A stretch of DNA of 64,000 nt from Pseudodesulfovibrio hydrargyri. Lineage in GTDB: Bacteria; Desulfobacterota; Desulfovibrionia; Desulfovibrionales; Desulfovibrionaceae. The position numbers were made by a program, and so were the translations under genes. The stretch is from the NCBI RefSeq assembly GCF_001874525.1, contig NZ_LKAQ01000004.1:2570730-2634729 (forward strand), written 5' to 3'. Of this stretch, positions 9,128 through 20,200 are shown piece by piece (position 1 is the stretch's first letter; every line of letters begins with the position of its first letter). The notes below the pieces were generated by a model. The model was not told the DNA's origin, searched no databases, and saw nothing but the letters and a program-made list of their open reading frames with translations.

Positions 9128-9173
9128 GCGGGACCGCCAAAGGCCGAGAGCAAGAGACCTTCGGCGGTCCCGC
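9128..9173 (-). other. Intercistronic hairpin between anfK and the cyclotransferase-like gene
   Basis: An 11-bp perfect stem (GCGGGACCGCC at 9128-9138 with GGCGGTCCCGC at 9163-9173) extends inward by about seven more pairs with one mismatch (CAAAGG / CCTTCG region). No T-run follows on the minus strand. A stable hairpin here may set the 3' end or protect the anfHDGK message and lower downstream expression. Confidence 0.5.
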
Positions 9174-9209
9174 GGTCAAAGTCGGTAGAACCCATGGAGG
9201 TATCAAGGG

Positions 9210-10598
9210 CTACCAGACGTTGAGGACCCATTCCTTGTTGTGCTTGTATTCCATGTCCGTGAACAGGGTGTTGGCCATCTGTTCGGCCAGCCAGGTGGCG
9301 CCCGCGTAGCCGACCACGGGATGGCGGTACATGCCCGCCCGGTCGTAGGTCGGGAAGCCCACCCGGAGCATGGGGATATTGTTGTCGATGGCCACGAACC
9401 GCCCCTTGGAGTGGCCTAGGATGAGGTCCAGCTCCAGCCCCTGGTTGACGATGCGGTCCTGCAGCTCCATGAGGTCGGCGTTGGTCACGATCTCCATGTC
9501 GTAGTCCACGTTCTCCTTGAGGGCGATGACGCGCGGGTCGTCCACGTAACGGACGTTGTCGTCGCCCAGCAGCAGGAGCTTGGGCCGCATCTCCAGGTCC
9601 AGGCAGAACTCGGCGAGGCCGATGACCAGGTCGGGCGCGCCATAGATGGCCACGCGCTTGTCGGCCAGGAACATGTGCACCAGGTCGGTCAGGGCGTCGA
9701 TGGCGATGCCGCGTTCCCGGACCAGGGATTCGGGGATCGGCTTGCCGGTCATGGCCTTGAGGCTGTTCAGGAAGGTGTCGGTGTTGCGGATGCCGATGGG
9801 CGTGGGCCCGATGACCGCCGGAACGCTGAACTCGTCTTCCAGGTACTGCGCGGCCTTGGCCCCCTCGTAGCGGTTCAGGGCGATGGTCCCCAGGGCGTTG
9901 GCCGTGCCGCGCAGGTCCTCGATGGTCGTCTCGCCGTGGGACACGTGGTTGCCCGAGGGCATGAGCGGGGAGTCGAAGGTCTCGATCTCGAAGAGCACGG
10001 TGGCGTCCACGTCCATCTCGGCCAGCAGGTGCTTGAGATGGGTCACGTCGCCCGGATTGACCCAGCCGGTGATCAGGTTGATCTTTTCGCTGGGCTCGGT
10101 CTTCTCGGCGAAGTGGGCGACGAAGTCCTTCACGGCCAGGTCGTAGCCCGTGATCATGCTGCCCACGAAGCTCGGGGTGTGGATGGGGATGAGGTGGACC
10201 TCGCGGCCCGGGTATTTCTGGGGCAGCAGTTCGGCGTTGAGCTTGGTGACCACGCCGTCGATGTCGTCGCCGATGACCTCGGTGGAGCAGGTGGAGATGA
10301 TCGGCACCACCTTGACGTCGGGGTAGCGCATGAGCAGGACGTCCACGGCCTCCTCCACGCGGGAGCACGCGCCGAAGACCGCGCCGTCCTCGTGGACCGA
10401 TGACGAGGCGATTTCGAAGCTCTCCCTGAAGTGCTGTGAGATGAGCATGCGCACGAACATGACGCATCCCTGGCCGCCGTGGACGATGCCGATGCATTCC
10501 TTGATGCCGATGCTGGCGAACTGCGCGCCGCACGGCTGGCAGGTGAAGATCGGGTTGATGCAGCCGACGCGTTCCTTTTCCTTAACTTCGCAGGGCAT
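9210..10598 (-). CDS. anfK: Fe-only nitrogenase beta subunit
   Basis: Beta subunit of the FeFe-protein, which with AnfD holds the P-cluster and completes the dinitrogen-reducing component. The 462 residues align by eye over their full length with AnfK of Azotobacter and Rhodobacter: CEVKEKERVG at the start, INPIFTCQPCGAQFASIGIK, HGGQGCVMFVR (P-cluster cysteine region), STCSTEVIGDD and the C-terminal NKEWVLNVW. It lacks the long N-terminal extension of NifK, as expected for AnfK. The Shine-Dalgarno AAAGGAAAG precedes the ATG. It lies 12 bp after anfG. Confidence 0.97.
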   Translation of the reverse strand: MPCEVKEKERVGCINPIFTCQPCGAQFASIGIKECIGIVHGGQGCVMFVRMLISQHFRESFEIASSSVHEDGAVFGACSRVEEAVDVLLMRYPDVKVVPIISTCSTEVIGDDIDGVVTKLNAELLPQKYPGREVHLIPIHTPSFVGSMITGYDLAVKDFVAHFAEKTEPSEKINLITGWVNPGDVTHLKHLLAEMDVDATVLFEIETFDSPLMPSGNHVSHGETTIEDLRGTANALGTIALNRYEGAKAAQYLEDEFSVPAVIGPTPIGIRNTDTFLNSLKAMTGKPIPESLVRERGIAIDALTDLVHMFLADKRVAIYGAPDLVIGLAEFCLDLEMRPKLLLLGDDNVRYVDDPRVIALKENVDYDMEIVTNADLMELQDRIVNQGLELDLILGHSKGRFVAIDNNIPMLRVGFPTYDRAGMYRHPVVGYAGATWLAEQMANTLFTDMEYKHNKEWVLNVW

Positions 10599-10610
10599 AT
10601 GCTTTCCTTT

Positions 10611-10961
10611 CTAATAATGCTGGTCGTTGAGTTCCTGGTTGAGCGAACCGCTGACCGTCAGGTGGTCGATCCGCGCAAACAGCCCGTCCATGAGAACGGC
10701 GATGTCTTCCTTGGACATGCCCGCGAGCCAGGGGCAGCGTTTCCTGAACGCCTCGGCCATGGTCACGGCGTCCACCCAGTAGCAGCGTTCCTCCGGGGTC
10801 TTTCTGCTGACCGGCTCCTCCAGCAGGAGGCTCCTGGTCATGCCCAGGATGTTCTCGTTCTGCCGTTTCCGGTCCCAGGTCCGGGAATGGAACTGCCACA
10901 GGCATTTCTTCATGATGTAGTCTTCCAGTACGGCGATCTTGTCTTGCATCGATTCGGCCAT
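10611..10961 (-). CDS. anfG: Fe-only nitrogenase delta subunit
   Basis: The small delta subunit found only in the alternative (V and Fe-only) nitrogenases, needed for a functional FeFe-protein. Its presence separates this locus from a molybdenum nif operon. The 116-residue protein carries the AnfG signature IMKKCLWQFHSRTWDRKRQN (residues 17-36), followed by RCYWVDAVTMAEAF and a C-terminal LTVSGSLNQELNDQHY, all close to known AnfG. It has a strong AGGAGGG Shine-Dalgarno. It sits between anfD (9 bp) and anfK (12 bp), the standard DGK order. Confidence 0.97.
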   Translation of the reverse strand: MAESMQDKIAVLEDYIMKKCLWQFHSRTWDRKRQNENILGMTRSLLLEEPVSRKTPEERCYWVDAVTMAEAFRKRCPWLAGMSKEDIAVLMDGLFARIDHLTVSGSLNQELNDQHY

Positions 10962-10970
10962 GGGTCCCTC

Positions 10971-12942
<1,972 letters not shown>

Positions 12943-12951
12943 GGCCGCCAC

Positions 12952-13275
12952 CTACAGTCCGTTCGTGCCCGTGCGCACCGTGACCGCGTTCTCCACCGGG
13001 GTGACGAAGACCTTGCCGTCGCCGAAATTGCCGGTGTAGGCCTTGTAGTGGATGAGCTTGAGGACCTCGTCCACGTCCGCCTCCTCGACGACCATCAGCA
13101 GGATGGTGCGGGGCAGTTCATCGTAGTGGATGGTGCCCACGGTGATGCCTTTCTGCTTGCCGCGTCCGAACGCGCCTATCTTGGTCATGGATGCGAAACC
13201 CGCCTCGGCCAGTCCGTCGGCCACGATGTCCGCGGCGTCGGCCCTAACGATTGCCTTGATCATCTTCAGTGCCAT
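12952..13275 (-). CDS. nifI1: Nitrogenase-associated PII-family regulator NifI1
   Basis: Partner of NifI2 in the hetero-oligomer that switches off nitrogenase when fixed nitrogen appears. The 107-residue protein has the PII fold pattern MIKAIVRADAADIVADGLAEAG, FGRGKQKGI before the T-loop, and FGDGKVFVTPVENAVTVRTG at the end. The AAGGAG Shine-Dalgarno fits ATG 13275. It lies directly between anfH and nifI2. This is the H-I1-I2-D order known for archaeal and some anaerobic bacterial nitrogenases, here combined with a Fe-only system. Confidence 0.94.
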   Translation of the reverse strand: MALKMIKAIVRADAADIVADGLAEAGFASMTKIGAFGRGKQKGITVGTIHYDELPRTILLMVVEEADVDEVLKLIHYKAYTGNFGDGKVFVTPVENAVTVRTGTNGL

Positions 13276-13342
13276 GTGGTGCTCCTTATCAAGGGGTGAA
13301 AGATTGTCCGGGGGTGAGGGGCGCCGCCCCGCCCCGGGCCGG

Positions 13343-14200
<858 letters not shown>

Positions 14201-14245
14201 TCAGGTTTCGGGGACGCCTTTTGAGGTTCGTTTCGGGCTCATATG

Positions 14246-14261
14246 AGCATGGCGCATGCCA
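14246..14261 (-). promoter_or_regulatory. Sigma-54 (-24/-12) promoter of the anf operon
   Basis: On the minus strand TGGCATGCGCCATGCT. The GG at 14259-14260 and GC at 14247-14248 are 10 bp apart, as sigma-54 requires. It matches TGGCAyG at -24; the -12 element ATGCT departs from TTGCW at its first base. Predicted start point near 14235. Confidence 0.75.
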
Positions 14262-14356
14262 GGAGGGAAAAACCGGGCTGAAATTGGTCGAATTTGATTT
14301 CCAGACCGAAAAAGGGGCCGATTCCGTACTCCGGGCGAACGGATTTCGGCGTGATT

Positions 14357-14443
14357 GTACGGATCGGTGCGAAACAACGGCGGTCCGATTCGGCCGTATC
14401 GTACCGATCGGTACGCTTTTGCGCGGTTCGCACCGGACGGTAC
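14357..14443. promoter_or_regulatory. Three GTAC-N6-GTAC upstream activator sites
   Basis: Site 2 at 14401-14414 is exact (GTACCGATCGGTAC, a full palindrome). Site 1 at 14357-14370 (GTACGGATCGGTGC) and site 3 at 14430-14443 (GCACCGGACGGTAC) each differ at one of eight conserved bases. Centres are 44 and 29 bp apart and lie about 100-180 bp upstream of the -24 element, the usual position for enhancer-binding proteins. The pattern is the one reported for Azotobacter VnfA. AnfA encoded at 6650-8332 is the expected ligand. Confidence 0.7.
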
Positions 14444-14458
14444 GGGGCCCTGGACGCG

Positions 14459-14489
14459 AAAAAGGGCCGGAGGCGGTCGCCTCCGGCCC
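14459..14489 (-). terminator. Intrinsic terminator of the amidotransferase-flavoprotein pair
   Basis: A 12-bp perfect stem (GGGCCGGAGGCG at 14464-14475 with CGCCTCCGGCCC at 14478-14489) with a 2-nt gap, followed on the minus strand by TTTTT. It lies 30 bp after the flavoprotein stop and insulates the anf enhancer region from read-through. Confidence 0.85.
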
Positions 14490-14518
14490 GTATGGTCGGA
14501 ATGGATGGGGAGGGGGGA

Positions 14519-14998
14519 TCAGATCTGCGGATCGCCGGGATAGGCGGGATTGACCTTGCCCACCATCTCGTCCAGGTCGATGCGCACCACGGCGGTCTTG
14601 CGCAGGACCTTTTCCGGGTACCCGCCGGTGGGGCCCTGGTGCTGGGCCAGGATGACGTCGAGCCCGGCCGCCTTTTCCGCCGGGTCCTCCAGTACCGTGG
14701 CACGCCCCCGGCCGCTGACCGAGGTGAAGTGGGTGGTGTAGCCGCAGCCGTCCTCGGCCCGGATCAGTTCGCTCTCCACCACCGTGGTGAAGGCGGCCAG
14801 ACCGTTGGCGCGCACGCAGTCCATCTTGAACCCGGCCATGGCGCTGTGGAAGTAGATGGCGTTGTCGGCATAACCGAAGTCCACCGTGACCGCGTAGGGC
14901 CTCTCGCCGTCCCACAGTCCGAGTTGCAGGGTGGTGCAGCGCTTGAGCAGCTCCTCCACCATGGCCTTGTCCTGAATTTCGCGCTTGGGATGCCGCAT
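14519..14998 (-). CDS. Pyridoxamine 5'-phosphate oxidase-family flavoprotein
   Basis: A 159-residue split-barrel FMN protein of the NimA/pyridoxamine-phosphate-oxidase-like group. The opening MRHPKREIQDKAMVEELLKRC, then LQLGLWDGERPYAVTVDFGY and AIYFHSAMAGFKMDCVRANG, fit that group, whose members reduce nitro compounds or bind FMN or F420 with unassigned substrates. No specific substrate can be read. Its ATG immediately follows the stop of the upstream amidotransferase gene, so translation is probably coupled. A strong terminator follows. Confidence 0.8.
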   Translation of the reverse strand: MRHPKREIQDKAMVEELLKRCTTLQLGLWDGERPYAVTVDFGYADNAIYFHSAMAGFKMDCVRANGLAAFTTVVESELIRAEDGCGYTTHFTSVSGRGRATVLEDPAEKAAGLDVILAQHQGPTGGYPEKVLRKTAVVRIDLDEMVGKVNPAYPGDPQI

Positions 14999-15694
14999 CT
15001 AGTTCTCCTTTATGAGGTTGTTCAACAGGGTGTCGAGCGTCGGACGCATGGTGTCGCACCGGTCGGCCTGGGAGCGCATTTGCCGCGCGTCCTGCACGAA
15101 CGGCGCGTCCACGATCTCGTCGGCGCAGTTTGTGAGCAGCAGCTCCATGCTGCGCGGGGTGGTTTCTAGATGGAACTGTACGCCGAGAATGCGGTTCCCG
15201 AAGGCGAAGGCCTGGTTCGCGCAGGCCCGGCTACGCGCCAGATGGACAGCTCCCGGCGGGATGGAGAAGGTGTCCCCGTGCCAGTGGAAGGCCGTGAACG
15301 AATCGGGCAACCCCTTGAACAGCGGGGAGACGGCTCCCCCGGCGGTGGCTTCGACTGCCAGCCAGCCGATTTCGGGTTCGGGGTTGCGGGTGACCTCGCC
15401 GCCGAGCGCTTCGGCGAACAGCTGGGCTCCCAGGCAGACGCCCAGCATGGGCTTGCCGGTCTCGATCACCCCGCGCAGGAGCGCCTTTTCGGCGACCAGC
15501 CAGGGGTGCTCGGTTTCGTCGTGGACGCTCATGGGACCGCCCAGCACGGCCAGGAAGTCGAAGTCCTCCGGCCCGGGCAGGGGGCCGCCCGCATAGACCG
15601 GCGTGCGCGCCAGGGTGTGCCCGTTGGCCCGGGCCCACTGTTCAAGGGCGGCGGGGCCTTCGAACGGAACGTGTTCGAGAGTATGAATTCGCAT
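14999..15694 (-). CDS. Class I glutamine amidotransferase (GMP-synthase-like, GATase1)
   Basis: A 231-residue stand-alone glutaminase domain. The nucleophile elbow GVCLGAQLFAEALGGEV holds the catalytic cysteine, and GVQFHLETTP supplies the histidine-X-glutamate of the triad. Related proteins hydrolyse gamma-glutamyl compounds or serve as unknown amidotransferases. The frame starts upstream at 15754, but ATG 15694 (MRIHTLEHVPFEG) matches the family N-terminus and has GGAGGA about 12 nt upstream. It overlaps nothing and leads a two-gene unit with the flavoprotein. Confidence 0.82.
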   Translation of the reverse strand: MRIHTLEHVPFEGPAALEQWARANGHTLARTPVYAGGPLPGPEDFDFLAVLGGPMSVHDETEHPWLVAEKALLRGVIETGKPMLGVCLGAQLFAEALGGEVTRNPEPEIGWLAVEATAGGAVSPLFKGLPDSFTAFHWHGDTFSIPPGAVHLARSRACANQAFAFGNRILGVQFHLETTPRSMELLLTNCADEIVDAPFVQDARQMRSQADRCDTMRPTLDTLLNNLIKEN

Positions 15695-16126
15695 GGCTTT
15701 GCTGCATCCTCCGTGGTTGCGTTTGTTGGTCTGCCAAAGCAAATATGGGGCCAACGGTGCGGGCGCGGGCCGGGTGCCCGCCGGGCCGTCGTTTTTCGGG
15801 ACCGGGCGCGGGGGTGCCCGTTCGGTCCGTTCGATCCGGCCCTATCGATTCTTAGAACTGATACGGCGGAGAGAAATTTTCGATAAAATGGCGGGCGGCC
15901 GGAAGCCGGTTCGAATCGGTTTTCGGTCCTCTCCCGGACGGGACCGGGAGTCCTCTTCGCGAAGCGGCCGGGCAGGAGGGCGATTTTCCAGAATTTCTTT
16001 GTGTGAAGGAGTTATAGTCGTTGACATGCCGTCAGTAAATTGACAGAGAAGATATATAGTAAAGATATGGTTGCGGGGCAGGGGGTCCTGTCGGCCGCGT
16101 ATCCATATGAATTTCGGAGGGGGGAA
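15695..16126. other. Intergenic region upstream of the second sigma-54 activator
   Basis: This 432-bp gap between divergent genes contains no supported gene. The left part is GC-rich with several short inverted repeats (for example around CTCTCCCGGACGGGACCGGGAG). The right end is AT-rich and has two TTGACA hexamers at 16021-16026 and 16040-16045, followed by AT-rich GATATATAGTAAAGATAT. A good -10 at 17 bp from either hexamer is lacking. A strong Shine-Dalgarno (GGAGGGGGG) precedes the ATG at 16127. Confidence 0.4.
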
Positions 16127-17143
16127 ATGTCGCTCAACCTGGACGGCATCATCGGGAACAGTCCGGCCCTGGCCAAGGTCTTCAAAGTCCTGGGCAAGGT
16201 CGCGCCCACGGACAGCACGGTGCTGGTCATGGGCGAATCCGGGACCGGCAAGGAGTTGCTGGTCCGGGCGCTGCACCGCAACAGCGAGCGGCGCGACATG
16301 CCGTTCGTGCCCATCAACTGCGGGGCGATCCCCAGGGAACTGCTCGAGTCCGAGCTGTTCGGGCACGAGAAGGGCGCCTTCACCCACGCCATCCGCTCCC
16401 GGCCGGGCCGCTTCGAATTGGCCGACGGCGGGACCATCTTCCTGGACGAGATCGGGGAGATGGACCTGTCGCTGCAGGTCAAGATCCTGCGCGCCCTCCA
16501 GGAGAAGGAGATCGAGCGGGTGGGCGGCACCTCCATCAAGAAGGTGGACGTGCGCGTGGTGGCCGCCACCAACCGGGACCTGGAGGGAGAGGTGGCCTCG
16601 GGCCGGTTTCGCGAGGACCTTTTCTACCGCCTCAACGTCATCCCCCTGAATCTGCCTCCCCTGCGCGAGCGCGGCATGGACATCCTGCTCCTGGCCGAGC
16701 ATTTCCTGAACCGGCACTGCGGCAGCAAGGCCCGCAAGCCGCTGGCCCTGTCCGACAAGGCGCGGGAAATGCTCCTGACATATTCCTGGCCCGGCAACGT
16801 GCGCGAGCTGGAGAACTTCATGGAGCGGCTGACCATCCTGTGCGACGACTGCGAGGTCCGGCCCGAGGACCTGCCGGACAAGATATTCGCGGACATCGGC
16901 GAGAAGCCGCTCAGGAAGGAAGAGAAGGTCGTGCCCATGCGCCCGGCCGGATTCGCCTGGCCCTCGCTCAAGGACATGCGCGACAAGGATCTCAAGCTCA
17001 AGGACTTCCTGGAGGCCATCGAGGGCCGCCTGCTGGCCGAGGCCCTGGAACAGGCCGACGGGATCAAGAACAAGGCCGCCGAGCTGGTCGGCATAAAGCG
17101 GACCACCCTCATCGAGAAGTTGAAAAAAAGGGATTTGCTGTAA
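16127..17143 (+). CDS. Sigma-54-dependent activator without receiver domain (FlrA/FleQ-like), GAFTHA variant
   Basis: A 338-residue protein that is nearly all AAA+ sigma-54 interaction domain plus a C-terminal Fis-type helix-turn-helix. Walker A is GESGTGKE, Walker [12 protein letters not shown], and the arginine-finger segment ([23 protein letters not shown]) is intact. The sigma-54-contacting loop reads GAFTHA instead of [26 protein letters not shown] resembles FleQ/FlrA flagellar activators. There is no receiver or GAF domain, so control must come from a partner or expression level. ATG 16127 with a strong Shine-Dalgarno is preferred over 16040. It may control the next gene and the flagellar operon. 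Confidence 0.85.
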   Translation: MSLNLDGIIGNSPALAKVFKVLGKVAPTDSTVLVMGESGTGKELLVRALHRNSERRDMPFVPINCGAIPRELLESELFGHEKGAFTHAIRSRPGRFELADGGTIFLDEIGEMDLSLQVKILRALQEKEIERVGGTSIKKVDVRVVAATNRDLEGEVASGRFREDLFYRLNVIPLNLPPLRERGMDILLLAEHFLNRHCGSKARKPLALSDKAREMLLTYSWPGNVRELENFMERLTILCDDCEVRPEDLPDKIFADIGEKPLRKEEKVVPMRPAGFAWPSLKDMRDKDLKLKDFLEAIEGRLLAEALEQADGIKNKAAELVGIKRTTLIEKLKKRDLL

Positions 17144-17179
17144 CCCGCGGGGGAGTGCAGGAGTTGCCCGTTTCGCGGG

Positions 17180-17195
17180 TAGCACGACAATTGCA
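17180..17195 (+). promoter_or_regulatory. Possible sigma-54 promoter before the TPR gene
   Basis: TAGCACGACAATTGCA matches TGGCACG-N4-TTGCA at every consensus base except the first G of the -24 GG. The -12 GC is correctly spaced. However, the predicted start point (about 17206) is only ~2-8 nt before the annotated GTG, which would give a nearly leaderless mRNA. This is a candidate only. Confidence 0.35.
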
Positions 17196-17207
17196 TAACC
17201 GCTTGCC

Positions 17208-20200
17208 GTGACTGTGAAATATGTCAAAAGTATAGCCTGGCCCCTGGCGGCCGCCCTTGTCTTGGGACTGATCCTGGCCGATCCCGCCCAAGCCCTGCGG
17301 GTAGGTTTTTCCTCTCAGGGCGGTTCGGAGAGGATGACTTTTGCTTTTGATTCCGACACATTGCCACAGTCGCCCGTAACGCGAACCGGCAAGCGGACCC
17401 TGAAGGTCCTGCTGCCCATGGGCATCTGGAGCCGGGAAGCCCGGCCCGATGCCCGGGACCTCCCCGGCAGCCTCGTCAAATCCATCGCCACCACGGACAA
17501 CGGGGTGGAAATAACCACCTCCACCGACGCATTCGGCTATATCCGGGTGCCCGCCCAGGGCAAATCCGAATTCGTGCTACAGGTCTACGCCGATTCCATC
17601 GGCGCGCGCTGGCGGTCGCCCGACGCGCCCCCGGCCCGACAGGCCGCCACGCCCGCCCCGGCCCCCGCCGTCCAGGCTCCCGCCGCATCCGCATCCGCTC
17701 CGGCGGCCGAGCCCATGGTTCCCTCGGCTGCGGACGTGGCCCGCAATCTTTCCACGGTCCGGCCCGACCAGCCCCGGCCTGCGGGAGGAGAGGCCGACCT
17801 GCCTCCCGAAATTCCGTCCGCCGAGCGCAAGCCGTTCTTCGCCGTGCCCTATTCGGTGCGCAACGAGGTTCAGACTCCCGCCGACCAGGCACCCGTCAGC
17901 CAAGCGGCGGACCAAGCGCCCGCCGCCCAGGCCCCGGGCGTACGGACGGCCGCCGCGCCCGCCGAGGCCGTGACCGGCGACTATCCGCCCGCCAGCGAAT
18001 TGCGCTTCAAGGCGGTGAACAAGTCGGCCGAGGACGTGAAGTTCGCGGAACTGGCCGGTGATGCCGGGGGGAGCGCCCCGGTGGTAGCTCCGCTTGACGT
18101 CGCGTCCGGACCGGTTGGCGAACCGGCCACGCGCCAGGCGGTCACACCCCTGCCGCAGCCTGCCGGGCCCGAGCCGCAACCGGCTCCCGAGGCACCGGTC
18201 CAGGAGTCTCCGTCCCCCGGCCAGATGGTCGGCAGCGTGACCCCGCCCCCGGCCGAATCGGCGGGACGGGACGGGACGCCCATGATGGCCGAGGTCCCGG
18301 CCCCGGACGAGGTGTCCGGCCAGGGGCAGGTCAGCGGGGCGGTCGCTCCGCCTCCGCCACCGGTATCCGGCCCGGGCCAGGCGGGCGGCGCGGTGTCGCC
18401 GCCTCCGGCCGAGACGCAGCCCGCGCCCGAGACGCCCCAGACGGCCGCTCCGGCCCCGGAACCCGCCCAGCCTGCGGAACCGGCCCCGGGACAGCCCGTG
18501 CAGACCGCCGAGGCCCCGTCGCCCGAGCCCGCGCAGCCAGCCGATGAACAGTCCGTCCCGGATCAGCCCGCCTCCGATCAGGGCGGCCAGCCCGGCGCCG
18601 ACGGCCAGGCGGAGAAGAAGCTGACGCCCGAAGAGCAGGAAAAGGCCCGGATGCAGGCCATCCGCGACCAGCTCTACGAGGCGCAGTCCATGATGTTCAA
18701 CGGGGCCCTGGACGACGCCCTGCCCATCTACGAGGACCTGCTCAAGCAGCCCAAGCTGCCGGACGACGTGCGCGAGGAGACCCTGTACGCCATCGCGGAC
18801 ATCAAGCGGCAACTCGACGCGGGCGATCTGTCGAACAAATTCGACGAGGTGGCCCAGGCCTACATCCAGGCCATGAACGCCAACCTGCGCTCCAGCCGGG
18901 TGCCGCGCGCCCTGCTCAACCTCGGCCTGCTCAACCTCCAGGTGGGCAACTTCCCCGAGGCCCGCGCCTATTTCAAGATTCTCCAGGACAAGTACCCGGA
19001 AGACGACAACATTCCGGCCATCAGCTACTATTGGGGCGAGTACTGGTATCGCAAGGGCGACTACAAGAAGGCCGCCGACCAGTTCCAGTACCTCATCCAG
19101 ACCTATCCCGAGCACCAGCTGGCCAAGCAGGCCGCCTATTACCTGGCCGATTCCCTGAACCGGCTGGGTTACCTGGACCAGGCGTTCCAGATCGTGGACT
19201 ACATCGACAAGCGCTGGCCCGACTACTACATGGAGAACATGGAATTCCTGCGGCTGGCCGGCGGGGTGGAGATGCAGCTCAAGAAGTGGGACCAGGCCAA
19301 GAACCACTATTTCACCTACTACAACCTCAACCCCGAGGCCGACGGCGCGGACGTGGTCCTGGCCCGCATCGGCGACATCTACCTGCGCAAGAACGAGAAG
19401 GACCCTGCCAAGCAGGTCTACGAGAAGGCGGTCAAGAACTACCCCGACAAGGAGGGCGGGCTCATCAGCAAGATGCGCCTGGCCGAGGAGGGCATCTACG
19501 ACGATCCGGGCATGAGCGAGATGGTCGACGTCTTCAACCGTCCGTACAATCTCAATCCCAAGCGGGTCTACACCGAGATCGTCAGCCGGCACCCGGACAG
19601 CCCGCTGGCGCCCATCGCCCAGCTCAAGCTGGCCATGTGGTACGCCTTCAACAAGAAGTACCCCGAGGCGCTGACCGCGGCCCAGGATCTCATCGAGAAA
19701 TATCCCGACAGCCCGCTGGTGGACAAGGCGCGCACCCTGGGCGACTCGGTTTTTGTCCGGGCCGTGCCCGGCATGCTCGCGGAACAGCGCTACGGCCGCA
19801 TCGTCCGCTATTGGGAGACCTACGACTTCATCGGCAAGAAGGACTCCAAGGTCGACGACAACACCAAGCTTGCCATCGCCACCAGCTACTGGAAGATCGG
19901 CCAGCCCGACAAGGCCCTGGACCTGCTCAAGCCATACCTGACAAGGAAGCAGATTCCCGGCGTTTCGGACCAGGCCCTGGGCCTGGCCGTGAACATCTAC
20001 CTGGACCAGCTGGCCTGGCAGGACATCAACGATCTGGTCAACATGGCCTCCAGGAACTGGAAGCTTGAGCCCGGGCAGAAGCGCCAGGTGGACTACGCCC
20101 GAGCCATGGCCCTGCAGAACATGGGCGACGGCAAGCGGGCCGTGACCCTGTGGGCCGACCTGGCCAAGGACACCACCGTGGATCCGGCCTTCCGCGCCTA

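Noticed and set aside
10611..10961. The small protein between anfD and anfK as an unknown nif gene
   Set aside because: It matches AnfG over its length, including CLWQFHSRTWDRKRQN, so it is the delta subunit.
16021..16068. Sigma-70 promoter from the two TTGACA hexamers before the GAFTHA activator gene
   Set aside because: No acceptable -10 at 16-18 bp from either hexamer; kept only as a remark in the intergenic entry.
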